Both the position numbers and the translations under genes were made by a program. A stretch of 64,000 nucleotides of DNA from Bauldia sp965232525 (lineage in GTDB: Bacteria > Pseudomonadota > Alphaproteobacteria > Rhizobiales > Kaistiaceae): assembly GCF_965232525.1 (NCBI RefSeq), contig NZ_OZ246980.1, positions 2,356,001 through 2,420,000 of the forward strand, given 5' to 3'. Positions 8,968 to 16,442 of this stretch are shown here, in pieces. The notes under the pieces are model-generated. The model searched no databases. It was not told the origin of the DNA and saw nothing but the letters and a program-made list of their open reading frames with translations. How positions within the stretch are numbered: position 1 is the first letter of the stretch; the number at the start of each line of letters is the position of its first letter.

Positions 8968-9077
8968 CCGAGTATGCGGCTGCCGAAACGAGATTCAAAC
9001 AGTCAGTATGACAGTGACCAGGTCCTCAGCAGAGGAGCCGGTGCCTCGTCACGGATCGATCTCTGTAGCGCGAGGGA

Positions 9078-9791
9078 CTACAGCGCGGTACCCGACTGGA
9101 CAATGAGGTGGACGCTCACGACGGCCTCAGCCGGGAAGCTTAGTTCTTTCGCGGGGTTGAACTGTTCGAGCATGAGCGCTTCGTCCGTCCATCGAATGAA
9201 GCGCTTGACGAAGGCGAGGGGAGGGCCGCCATCGCCCGGGCGGATCTGCGCAACCGTGAATTCGCCCTTACGCGGCCGACGGCGCGGATCGACGTAAACG
9301 ACCTCGCCGTCATAGTAGCGCGGCTCCATCGAGTCGCCATAAACGTACACCGCATAGGCGCCAGAAACGCCCGAGAGAACCGGCGGCGCCAAAACATGGT
9401 CGAGCGTTTCGCCGTTCATCACGAAACGGCCATCGCTCCCGCCCACAGCCTGGCCGTATACCGGGATTTTCTCCGCCGCCAGGCTGTATGATTCGCCGAC
9501 ATGAGCGTTGGGCGGCATGGACGCCACATATTCCGGCCCGGCGAGTTTCAAGATGTCGGCGGGCGTGATTGGCGGATCCCCCAGGCCCACGAGACCCATC
9601 ATGTTCTCAACGAGGTCGCGGCTGAGGTAGCGCTTCTTGTATTCGCCCGCGTTCATATAGCGCTGAACGCTCGATGCACGCGCGAACCTGATCTGCCTGG
9701 CGAATGCGTCCAGCGACAACGCGGAGCGCTGATAGAGCGCCCGGACTTCACCCGTGACCCATTCACTGATCTCCGGCATGAGGCGGGTCAT
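9078..9791 (-). CDS. S24-family (LexA/CI-like) prophage repressor
   Basis: The frame opens at a TTG (9815) inside an operator-like site; the ATG at 9791 gives 237 residues and leaves both operators outside the gene. The N-terminal third is a helix-turn-helix candidate (LSLDAFARQIRFARASSVQRY). The C-terminal half is the S24 peptidase fold: the nucleophile serine in YGDSMEPRYYDGE, a general-base lysine in FVKRFIRW, and a likely cleavage loop near VYGQAVGG. It would hold the prophage silent and self-cleave after DNA damage. Its upstream palindromes suggest autoregulation and control of both early promoters. Confidence 0.85.
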   Translation of the reverse strand: MTRLMPEISEWVTGEVRALYQRSALSLDAFARQIRFARASSVQRYMNAGEYKKRYLSRDLVENMMGLVGLGDPPITPADILKLAGPEYVASMPPNAHVGESYSLAAEKIPVYGQAVGGSDGRFVMNGETLDHVLAPPVLSGVSGAYAVYVYGDSMEPRYYDGEVVYVDPRRRPRKGEFTVAQIRPGDGGPPLAFVKRFIRWTDEALMLEQFNPAKELSFPAEAVVSVHLIVQSGTAL

Positions 9792-9797
9792 AGCGCG

Positions 9798-9847
9798 TAC
9801 GCATCTCGCGTTCAAGCGTTGACATGTACGCGTTTCGCGTATATACG
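9798..9847 (+). promoter_or_regulatory. rightward early promoter with operator in its spacer (PR-like) and a flanking operator
   Basis: Plus strand: -35 TTGACA (9819-9824), 17-bp spacer (9825-9841), -10 TATACG (9842-9847). The spacer contains the perfect palindrome TACGCG-TTT-CGCGTA at 9827-9841. A second, weaker copy (TACGCATCTCGCGTT) lies at 9798-9812, centred 29 bp away and just before the repressor ATG. The arrangement mirrors the leftward promoter at 5977-6029. This promoter would start transcription towards the GcrA-like gene once the repressor is lost. Sequence elements are seen; function is inferred. Confidence 0.72.
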
Positions 9848-10103
9848 TTTGTCATTGTCGAACAAATCATGAACATTCGGTGGTCATCTTGAACAATCGA
9901 ACAGACAGCAGTGGTGAACGGGGTCTCATCGCGTGTTTGACGGAACCGTGGCCGCTTCGATCCGTTGGTGATTTTCCGTTGCGGCAGCGACGCGCGCCCC
10001 TCCCCGCGGTCGCGCCGCGCAGGCGGACGCCGGCGCCTCCCTGGCATGTTCCGGCGTCCGCCCCCTCATCCGTTGGCGTTTCCCGAGCGCCGATGGTGGG
10101 CCG
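9848..10103. other. leader between rightward promoter and GcrA-like gene
   Basis: About 250 bp that would be the untranslated leader of the rightward transcript. The small open frames here have no ribosome site and no protein-like composition. The first 60 bp contain several short repeats of GAACA. I see no clear terminator. Confidence 0.35.
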
Positions 10104-10463
10104 ATGAACGATGTCTGCGATTCGGACGGCAGTTCCGGCGCCATTTCAGGAACCGGCGAAGCGATGGGGCATCTCGCTCGCCAGCCGGTTTCCATTCTCG
10201 ACGTCGAACCGCTGCAGTGCCGGTTTGTCGTGTCGGGCGAGGGGGTTGAAACGCTTTTTTGCGGAGCACCGCTCGCGCCGGGGCATCTGGGGCCGCGGTT
10301 CTGTGCGGATTGCCGCGCTGTTCATGGCCTGATGGAGGCCTTCGACACCGGCGACGACGCCCCTGTCGCGTCCGAGGCCGCAGTCGCGACACCCGACGAC
10401 GGATGGTCCGACAGCCCTGACGATGGCGACGCAATTCCCGCTGACGAACCGCAGGAAGGTTGA
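10104..10463 (+). CDS. GcrA-like C-terminal domain protein (phage)
   Basis: 119 residues. The middle holds the pattern of the GcrA C-terminal region: a conserved CRF (usually CRW), then FCGAPLAPG and RFCADCRAVHGLM. The N-terminal helix-turn-helix of full GcrA (WTDERVE type) is absent and the C-terminus is acidic. GcrA is an alphaproteobacterial cofactor of sigma-70 polymerase linked to GANTC methylation. A stand-alone C-terminal domain could still contact polymerase. It is the first gene after the rightward promoter and overlaps the ribosome site of the next, so it is a good early regulator candidate. Confidence 0.65.
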   Translation: MNDVCDSDGSSGAISGTGEAMGHLARQPVSILDVEPLQCRFVVSGEGVETLFCGAPLAPGHLGPRFCADCRAVHGLMEAFDTGDDAPVASEAAVATPDDGWSDSPDDGDAIPADEPQEG

Positions 10464-10465
10464 CG

Positions 10466-11017
10466 ATGACCAGGTCGAAACGACGACGTCGCACGCCGTC
10501 GCTACCGATGGCCGTCTCAACTGGATCCGAGGTTGGTCCGACACCGCAGACCAAGGCCAAGCACGTGAAGCCATCATTTGCCCGGTGGTGCGACCAGGGC
10601 GCGGTCACCGGCGTGATGCTTCAGGCAGCGACTGAGATCGAAGATGTGTTCCTGGCGAAGACCGCGGGCTTGCGGATCCGGTCACCGTCGCTCGTTCGCA
10701 TCTCGGGCGGCTCGGCGCCGCCACTGGCGGAGCGGCTGGCGATCGCCAATCGTGACCGTTACTTGCCCTGGGCCGCCGCGCTGTCGCAGCGCTTCAAACG
10801 GGGCGGGCCGCCGGCACTGGAAACCACCGTCGCGATCGTGATCGATCAGGCGATCGCCTCGGATTTCGACGCCCGACGGCGATGGCGCAAGGGCACTACC
10901 AAGGCCATCGCCCGCCGGGCACTGCTCGAATATGCGGTGATGGCCGGCTGGGCACCGCGATCCGATCTTGTCGCGTTTGATGCCGAGCACACCGGGTATC
11001 TTCGGCGCGCCGCGTAA
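10466..11017 (+). CDS. phage protein of unknown function, possible regulator (183 aa)
   Basis: An ATG at 10466 has AGGAAGG six bases upstream, inside the end of the GcrA-like gene, so the two are an operon. The product starts with a strongly basic stretch (RSKRRRRTP) and is helical afterwards, with no membrane segment. Its position, second gene after the early promoter and last before the late promoter region on this strand, would suit a late activator or antiterminator, but I recognise no family and this is only positional inference. Confidence 0.6.
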   Translation: MTRSKRRRRTPSLPMAVSTGSEVGPTPQTKAKHVKPSFARWCDQGAVTGVMLQAATEIEDVFLAKTAGLRIRSPSLVRISGGSAPPLAERLAIANRDRYLPWAAALSQRFKRGGPPALETTVAIVIDQAIASDFDARRRWRKGTTKAIARRALLEYAVMAGWAPRSDLVAFDAEHTGYLRRAA

Positions 11018-11036
11018 ATCGCGCCGCCTCGTAGCG

Positions 11037-11477
11037 CTACTCGGTCGGGGCACGGATCTCCTCACCGGCCAAGGCCGAGACCCAATTCTCGTAAAGCACG
11101 CGATAATGCAGCGGTACGTCGCGCATCGACAAAACACCGACGATCTCATTGCCCCTAACAACCGGCACGTGGCGGCAGTTGTTCTTGGCCATGACGTCGA
11201 CGGCATCGACCAGCGTGCAGCCGGTGGTGACCGTCTTCGGCTCCGGAGTCATGACCTCCTCGACACGTGTCTCCGTCGGTGTCAGCCCCTTGGCGATGAT
11301 CCGTGTGACAGCGTCACGCTCGGTGAAGATTCCGCGCAAGCGGGTATCATCCACTACCAAGACTGCTCCGGTATTCTGCTCGGTCAGCGTCTCGCAGACG
11401 CAGCTCACTCGCGTGGATCCGGGTACGGTGACTGTCGTCTTGTTCTTAATGATTTCCTCGACGGAAGAGATGATCAA
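11037..11477 (-). CDS. CBS-domain pair protein
   Basis: Two CBS domains (about residues 8-60 and 70-130), each with the typical beta-hydrophobic core (GAVLVVDDTRLRGIFTERD; RHVPVVRGNEIVGVLSMRD). Such stand-alone pairs bind adenosine nucleotides and tune partner proteins. The frame opens at an ATG (11489), but GGAGGT lies inside those first codons and points to the TTG at 11477, giving 146 residues. It is oppositely directed to the neighbouring phage gene and the permease gene; it looks like a host-type gene inside or between phage segments. Confidence 0.82.
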   Translation of the reverse strand: MIISSVEEIIKNKTTVTVPGSTRVSCVCETLTEQNTGAVLVVDDTRLRGIFTERDAVTRIIAKGLTPTETRVEEVMTPEPKTVTTGCTLVDAVDVMAKNNCRHVPVVRGNEIVGVLSMRDVPLHYRVLYENWVSALAGEEIRAPTE

Positions 11478-11869
11478 CGCTACCTCCATGGTCGGCTAAT
11501 GAGGCCGGTCGGGATGAAAAACGCACAAGCGTTATGGCGAAGATCACTGTCGAGGATTGGACGCTGTGACCTCGGTCACAATCGTCTGACGACCCGGATT
11601 TTGTCGGTAAGGCGGCTAATCAGAAAAGCGCATTCAGACCAATCAGTCAGTCAAGTAAGTTCAGATTTACCGGCTAAGTATTTTGTTTATAAGGACTATT
11701 CTAAACTGCTTTGCAGCATCTGATCGACGGGCATCACCGCGTAGCCCCATCGCAATCGATTCGCGACTGTATTTGCATATGGGCTGCTCGGTTCTCCGAT
11801 CGTGGCGTTAGGGAATTTTCAGTAAGTCCCGGCATGTTTGCGTCATCAGCGTGAAGATGGTGCTGGGCG
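11478..11869. other. AT-rich divergent intergenic region
   Basis: About 390 bp between the CBS gene (minus) and the AI-2E permease gene (plus). Bases 11600-11710 are clearly richer in A and T than the surroundings, with TATAAG at about 11689-11694. It very likely holds promoters for both neighbours, but I cannot assign a confident -35/-10 pair. No gene is supported here. Confidence 0.45.
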
Positions 11870-13009
11870 ATGAGCGAAATTCAAGGAGCGAGCGGGAATC
11901 CGGATGCAGTGCCCGCTGATGGTACCCCACTGCTGACAGTCGGCAACGCGTTCTCTATCGCCGGCCTCATGCTCATTGTTGTCCTCGCCCTCATCTTCGG
12001 TTCCGGCATCCTGGTGCCGCTCGCGGTGGCCCTGCTCTTCTGGTTCTTCCTGAATGCGCTTGCCCGGATGTACGAGCGGCTGTGGAGGAACAGGTTCGGG
12101 CCGCTTCGTCCTTTGTCGCTGACGCTCGCGTTTCTGACGTTGCTGGCGGCCAGCCTCATCGTCACCGACATCATTGTGGTGAATGTCGGCGAGATCAGCA
12201 GCCGAACCGAAGACTTCGAGAAAAGCCTGAACATCCTTGTCGACAAGGTCGCCGAACTGACCGGTGTCTCCAACGACGAGGTGGTCAACACCGCGCTCAG
12301 TCACCTCAGCATCGACCAACTGCTCAGCGCTCTTCTCTCCGGCCTGACGGGGCTCGCAAGCAATATCGGCGTGGTGTTCCTGTTCGTGATCTTCCTTCTT
12401 GTGGAGCAACGCTATTTCGGTGCCAAGTTGCGCGCGGTCGTCCCGGGAGATGCCAGGCGGCGGAGGATCGAGGCGATCCTCGAAAGGATCGGCCACGACG
12501 TTCAGAGCTATCTGTGGACCATGTTCGTGGTCAGCATGATGACCGCGGTGCTCAGCTATGGCGTTATGGTCCTGGTCGGGCTCGACAGCCCCGCCTTCTG
12601 GGCATTTCTCATCTTCGTTCTCAACTTCATTCCAACCATCGGGTCGATTCTCGCGACCGGGATTCCGGCTCTTTATTCGCTCCTTCAGTTCGGCGAGTTC
12701 GGACCCTTCGTGATCCTCCTCGTGACGATCGGAATCATCCAGTTCGTCATCGGCAATATCATCCAGCCGCGTATGGCCGCGCAGACGCTCAACCTCAGCC
12801 AGTTCGTCGTCGTTCTATCGTTGTTTGTCTGGGGCGCGATTTGGGGAGTTGGCGGGCTGTTCCTCGCCGTTCCCTTGACAGCGGTTGCCATGATCATCTG
12901 CGCCAATTTCCCGCAAACACGACCTCTCGCAATCCTGATGTCCGAGGCCGGCACAGCCGAGCCGGTCGATTCGGCATCACCGTCGCCAAGTTCGGATGCT
13001 GGTAAGTAG
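11870..13009 (+). CDS. AI-2E family (PerM-like) permease
   Basis: 379 residues with about seven to eight hydrophobic segments: two near residues 25-65, one near 80-105, then after a soluble stretch a C-terminal group from 165 on. The family signature near residues 240-270 (FWAFLIFVLNFIPTIGSILAT) and VIGNIIQPRMAAQTLNLS are clear. Members export small molecules or ions, and the AI-2 assignment applies only to some. It is followed after 9 bp by the DUF2267 gene, so they are probably cotranscribed. Host-type gene. Confidence 0.85.
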   Translation: MSEIQGASGNPDAVPADGTPLLTVGNAFSIAGLMLIVVLALIFGSGILVPLAVALLFWFFLNALARMYERLWRNRFGPLRPLSLTLAFLTLLAASLIVTDIIVVNVGEISSRTEDFEKSLNILVDKVAELTGVSNDEVVNTALSHLSIDQLLSALLSGLTGLASNIGVVFLFVIFLLVEQRYFGAKLRAVVPGDARRRRIEAILERIGHDVQSYLWTMFVVSMMTAVLSYGVMVLVGLDSPAFWAFLIFVLNFIPTIGSILATGIPALYSLLQFGEFGPFVILLVTIGIIQFVIGNIIQPRMAAQTLNLSQFVVVLSLFVWGAIWGVGGLFLAVPLTAVAMIICANFPQTRPLAILMSEAGTAEPVDSASPSPSSDAGK

Positions 13010-13018
13010 GGTCAGGCG

Positions 13019-13450
13019 ATGCCGATGCCCAACGCGTACCGTCATGCCAGTCAGGATTTCGACCGGTTCATGCGTGACGCACAAGAGGCCCTCGGCTCTG
13101 TGACGTCGAACACGACCTACACCACTGTCCAATCAGTGTTTCATGTTTTCCGGCGACGCTTGACGCTCGAACAAGCGATCGCTTTCGCTGGTGTCCTCCC
13201 GGCGGTTCTCTGCGCGATCTTCGTTCAGGATTGGGACCCGCGAGAACAACGGCGGCCGTTCGCGGCGCGGTCGGTGATGGAAGCCGAGGTCAAGTCGATC
13301 CGAGAACACCACAATTTTTCGCCGGACGGCTCCATCGACGCGGTCGCCGACGTTCTGCGCCGTCACGTCGACGTCCGTCGCCTCCGCGTTGTCCTGGCGA
13401 CGATTTCGCCGGAGGCGCTGCGGTATTGGGGCTTCGCGCCGTCCGACTGA
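13019..13450 (+). CDS. DUF2267 domain protein
   Basis: 143 residues that match the DUF2267 family along their length: N-terminal YRHASQDFDRFM, then TTVQSVFHVFRRRLT, the run AFAGVLPAVLCAIFVQDWDP and the C-terminal DVLRRHVDVRRL. The role of this small helical family is not established; members often sit near stress or membrane genes. Nine bp after the AI-2E permease, so likely the same transcript. The late phage promoter begins 35 bp after its stop codon. Confidence 0.82.
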   Translation: MPMPNAYRHASQDFDRFMRDAQEALGSVTSNTTYTTVQSVFHVFRRRLTLEQAIAFAGVLPAVLCAIFVQDWDPREQRRPFAARSVMEAEVKSIREHHNFSPDGSIDAVADVLRRHVDVRRLRVVLATISPEALRYWGFAPSD

Positions 13451-13484
13451 AAAGAAAGGTTTTTGAGATACCGAAAAAAAGGCG

Positions 13485-13513
13485 TTGACAGCCTAGGGAA
13501 ATAATCCTATAAC
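13485..13513 (+). promoter_or_regulatory. consensus sigma-70 promoter ahead of the phage late genes
   Basis: TTGACA (13485-13490), a spacer of exactly 17 bp, then TATAAC (13508-13513). This is the closest match to consensus that I see in the window. It lacks the palindromic operator found in the early promoters and there is no GANTC site between 13441 and 13593. The expected start near 13520 lies about 27 bp before an intrinsic terminator. Confidence 0.75.
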
Positions 13514-13546
13514 AATTCCCATCATACAGAAATGCGCCGATCACAG

Positions 13547-13577
13547 CGCCGCCAGGAACCCTCCCGGCGGCGTTTTT
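13547..13577 (+). terminator. intrinsic terminator directly after the late promoter
   Basis: A 7-bp perfect GC stem (CGCCGCC 13547-13553 with GGCGGCG 13566-13572), 12-base loop and five T residues. Transcripts from the promoter at 13485 would end here after roughly 55-60 bases unless antiterminated. The first late gene begins 17 bp further on. Confidence 0.7.
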
Positions 13578-13593
13578 CGTTTGGAGGACGCCC

Positions 13594-13758
13594 TTGGCCC
13601 GGTCTCGCTATGTCCACGTCGAACCCGCGCCAGACCATCCCGTCGTTTCCCAGGTCCGCAGGTTCGTCGCCGACATTGCCGATTCACCGGCCGAGCAGCA
13701 CCGTCTGACTCGGATGGCGTTCCAGTTGCTGCGCGAAACCGGGCAGATTCGACTTTGA
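13594..13758 (+). CDS. small phage protein upstream of terminase (54 aa)
   Basis: TTG start with GGAGG seven bases upstream; 54 residues, basic N-terminus (ARSRYVHVEP) and a helical remainder ending QLLRETGQIRL. The TGA overlaps the TTG start of the next gene (TTGA), supporting coupled translation. It is the first gene after the late promoter and terminator. No family recognised. Small head-gene leaders of this kind are common in phages, but function is unknown. Confidence 0.55.
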   Translation: MARSRYVHVEPAPDHPVVSQVRRFVADIADSPAEQHRLTRMAFQLLRETGQIRL

Positions 13759-13961
13759 GCCGGCTGGTCCGTCATATCACCGGTGGCCCGTTGATGGCGG
13801 AGGTGGCGGCGGAGGGTGAAACCGTCGTGTGTCGCTGGTTCGCCGGTAACGAGCTCCTCGAAGGCGAGTTCAGCCGACGCGAACTGATGGCCGTCAGCCT
13901 CGACGCGTTGCCGGTGCAATCAAGGCCCGGGTCAGTCGTCGCAATCGGCGATCGGTCGTGA
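13755..13961 (+). CDS. DUF2158-like small protein
   Basis: 68 residues from a TTG that overlaps the previous stop codon. The core SGGP-type motif appears as ITGGPLM, followed by VCRWFAGNELLEGEF, which matches the small beta-rich DUF2158 family (usually about 60-70 residues). The frame is open further upstream but that part is a shadow of the preceding gene. Role unknown; it sits in the packaging operon immediately before the putative small terminase. Confidence 0.6.
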   Translation: MSRLVRHITGGPLMAEVAAEGETVVCRWFAGNELLEGEFSRRELMAVSLDALPVQSRPGSVVAIGDRS

Positions 13962-14033
13962 TGGACCGACGCGGTGGCGTCTTGCGTTCTCGCTTCATTG
14001 TCTGGTGCGTGAAATCCGAACCGCGGAGATTGA

Positions 14034-14426
14034 TTGTTGGGATCAACCAGAACTGATCGCCCCATTCCCGAACGCGACCCCAAGACGGGTCGGTTCGTGC
14101 TCGGCAATTGCGGCGGGCCGGGTCGACCGATCGGGTCGCGCAACAAGCTGGGCGAAGCGTTTCTCGCCGACCTCCATCGCGACTGGCTGGAGCATGGTCA
14201 GGCGGTCATCGCGCGCTGTCGCGAAGAGAAGCCGGATGCGTATCTCCGGGTAATCGCCGGTCTCCTGCCCAGAGACCTCAAACTGACCGTCAACCGTTTC
14301 GACGATGTGAGCGACGATGAGCTCATCGACCGGGTCCGGCAAATCGATGCCGCCATCCGCCCTCTCCTGGCTGCTGAGGGAGAGGCTGGCCCTTTCAAGC
14401 GAACTGAAACGCCGTCTCGACACTAA
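14034..14426 (+). CDS. putative terminase small subunit (DUF5681-like)
   Basis: 130 residues from a TTG with GGAG five bases upstream. The N-terminal KTGRFVLGNCGGPGRPIGSRNK resembles the DUF5681 motif common in small packaging proteins next to large terminases; the rest is helical and acidic near the end. Its 3' end overlaps the start of the large terminase frame by 110 bases. It would recognise phage DNA for packaging. The assignment relies on motif plus position. Confidence 0.65.
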   Translation: MLGSTRTDRPIPERDPKTGRFVLGNCGGPGRPIGSRNKLGEAFLADLHRDWLEHGQAVIARCREEKPDAYLRVIAGLLPRDLKLTVNRFDDVSDDELIDRVRQIDAAIRPLLAAEGEAGPFKRTETPSRH

Positions 14427-15768
14427 CCGTCTGGCGCGATACCGGCCATATCCGAAGCAACGCGCGTTTCACGCGGCCGGTCGCGACCATCGTGAGCGGC
14501 TACTACGCGCGGCCAATCAGGTCGGCAAAACGCTGGCCGGCGCCAGCGAAATGGCGATGCATCTCACCGGCCAGTATCCGGACTGGTGGGAGGGCCGCCG
14601 GTTCGAACGACCGGTCGTCGCGATGGCTGGGTCAGAGAGCGCGGAGCTTACCCGTGACGGAGCGCAGCGATTGTTGCTCGGCCCGCCGGCCGATGAGGAA
14701 GAATGGGGAACCGGCACGATCCCCGCCGCTGCGATCGTCGATCGTACCCGCCGATCCGGTGTGACCGATGCCGTCGACACCATCGTCGTGCGTCACACGT
14801 CCGGCGACAACTCGATGCTGCTCCTGAAGTCCTACGACCAGGGGCGAAAGAAATGGCAGGCGAACACCGTTGACCTCGTCTGGTTCGATGAGGAGCCGCC
14901 GGAAGATGTTTATTTCGAAGGGCTGACGCGTACCAATGCAACGGGCGGGCTGGTCTGGCTGACCTTTACGCCGCTGCTCGGCATGTCGTCGGTGGTGCGG
15001 CGGTTCCTACTCGAGGACTCGCCGGATCGTCACGACACGGCGATGACCATCGAGGACGCCGCGCACATTCCGGCCAAAGAACGGGCGCGGGTGATCGCCA
15101 GCTACCCGGCACACGAGCGCGAGGCGCGGGTCAAAGGCGTACCGGCGCTCGGCTCCGGTCGCATCTTTCCGGTCGCTGAAGACGACGTCGCCTGCGACCC
15201 GGTCGAGCTGCCGGATCACTGGGTTCGGCTCGGGGCGATGGATTTCGGCTGGGACCACCCGTTTGCTGCGGTCGAACTGGCCTGGGACCGGGATGCGGAT
15301 GTTGTTTATGTCGCCAAGGCCTATCGGCGGCGTGAAGCGACACCGGTGATTCACGCGGCTGCGTTGAAGCCGTGGGGGGACTGGCTGCCGTGGATGTGGC
15401 CGCGGGACGGCCATCGCGAAACGCTGGAAGGCGCCGGCAAGGCACTGGCCGAGCAGTTTTCGGCACAAGGGCTCGCGATGCACCACGAGCACGCGCAATT
15501 CGCCGACGGTTCGGTTTCCGTCGAGGCCGGCCTGATGGCGATGCTCGATCGGATGCAGACCGGGCGGTTGAAGGTGTTCCGTCACCTTGCCGACTGGTTC
15601 GAGGAGTTCCGCCTCTATCACCGCAAGGACGGCCTGGTGGTGAAGGAGGCCGACGACCTGATGGCCGCCACCCGCTACGGGCTGATGATGCTGCGGTACG
15701 CCAAGACGCCCGGGCGCGGCCGCAACTTCGACCGCGCGATCGACTACCCGAACCTGGGGATTGCCTGA
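14317..15768 (+). CDS. terL: terminase large subunit
   Basis: Up to 483 residues. ATPase domain: Walker A AANQVGKT near residues 65-72 and Walker B LVWFDEEPP near 187-195, with a coupling-motif candidate (LTFTP) soon after. The nuclease domain begins with AMDFGWDHP near 307, supplying the first metal-binding aspartate. It resembles the P22/T7-like headful packaging group. The N-terminus overlaps the small subunit frame strongly, so a start some 20-30 residues later is possible. The stop overlaps the portal ATG (TGATG). Confidence 0.9.
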   Translation: MSSSTGSGKSMPPSALSWLLRERLALSSELKRRLDTNRLARYRPYPKQRAFHAAGRDHRERLLRAANQVGKTLAGASEMAMHLTGQYPDWWEGRRFERPVVAMAGSESAELTRDGAQRLLLGPPADEEEWGTGTIPAAAIVDRTRRSGVTDAVDTIVVRHTSGDNSMLLLKSYDQGRKKWQANTVDLVWFDEEPPEDVYFEGLTRTNATGGLVWLTFTPLLGMSSVVRRFLLEDSPDRHDTAMTIEDAAHIPAKERARVIASYPAHEREARVKGVPALGSGRIFPVAEDDVACDPVELPDHWVRLGAMDFGWDHPFAAVELAWDRDADVVYVAKAYRRREATPVIHAAALKPWGDWLPWMWPRDGHRETLEGAGKALAEQFSAQGLAMHHEHAQFADGSVSVEAGLMAMLDRMQTGRLKVFRHLADWFEEFRLYHRKDGLVVKEADDLMAATRYGLMMLRYAKTPGRGRNFDRAIDYPNLGIA

Positions 15769-16442
15769 TGCCGTTGCTCACCGTCGACGAAGTGAAAGCG
15801 ATCCTCGAGGCGGAGGCGGCCGACGCGCTGTCGTCGGAGCAAGCGTCTGATCTGCAGGAACAACGTTCGGCGGCGATGGATTACTTCCTCGGGGACATGT
15901 CCGATCACATGCCATCGACGCCCGACCGATCGACGGCGGTGTCGACTGACGTGGCCGACACAATCGAAGGGCTTATGCCGTCGCTGATCGAGATCTTCAC
16001 GTCCGGCGACGAGGTGGTCGAGTTCACGCCGGTGGGGCCGGAAGACGAGGACGCGGCGCGCCAGGAGACCGACTACATCAATCACGTCTTCATGAAGCGC
16101 AATCCGGGCTTCCTGATCCTCTACACCTTTCTCAAGGACGCGCTGCTGTCCAAGAACGGCATCGTCAAGGTGTGGCACGAGGAGCGGGAGGTGGAGGACA
16201 TCGAGGAATACGAGGACCTGACCGACGTCGAGTTGGCGATGCTGCTCGACGACCCCGAAGCCGAAGTCGAGATACTGGAACACACCGCCTATGCAGCCGG
16301 AACCCTTCCCGCCGATGCCGGACCCGGAAACGATGGATCCGGCGATGATCGATCCGACGACGATGGAACCGGACCCGGGAGCAATAGACCCGGCGATGCT
16401 GGAGATGCTGCTGTCGGAAGCGGAGCCGCCTCCGCCGCCTGA
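15768..16442 (+). CDS. portal protein, N-terminal part (frame shifted)
   Basis: 224 residues read to the stop; about the first 170 match SU10-type portal proteins (SAAMDYFLGDMSDHM, DTIEGLMPSLIEIFTSGDEVVEF, then FMKRNPGFLILYTFLKDALL and KNGIVKVWHEE). The last 50 are glycine- and aspartate-rich and look like out-of-frame reading of the Pro/Met linker. The conserved remainder of the portal continues in the +1 frame from 16291. Either the gene is broken, the sequence has an indel, or a +1 ribosomal shift joins the parts. It would form the dodecameric vertex ring for DNA entry. Confidence 0.8.
   Translation: MPLLTVDEVKAILEAEAADALSSEQASDLQEQRSAAMDYFLGDMSDHMPSTPDRSTAVSTDVADTIEGLMPSLIEIFTSGDEVVEFTPVGPEDEDAARQETDYINHVFMKRNPGFLILYTFLKDALLSKNGIVKVWHEEREVEDIEEYEDLTDVELAMLLDDPEAEVEILEHTAYAAGTLPADAGPGNDGSGDDRSDDDGTGPGSNRPGDAGDAAVGSGAASAA

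Noticed and set aside
9880..10107. 75-codon forward frame upstream of the GcrA-like gene
   Set aside because: GTG start without ribosome site, Arg/Pro-rich low-information sequence, better explained as leader of the rightward transcript.
16280..16300. Specific +1 slippery site in the portal gene
   Set aside because: I could not find a convincing slippery codon with stimulatory stop or structure at the junction, so programmed shifting is kept only as one of three possibilities.
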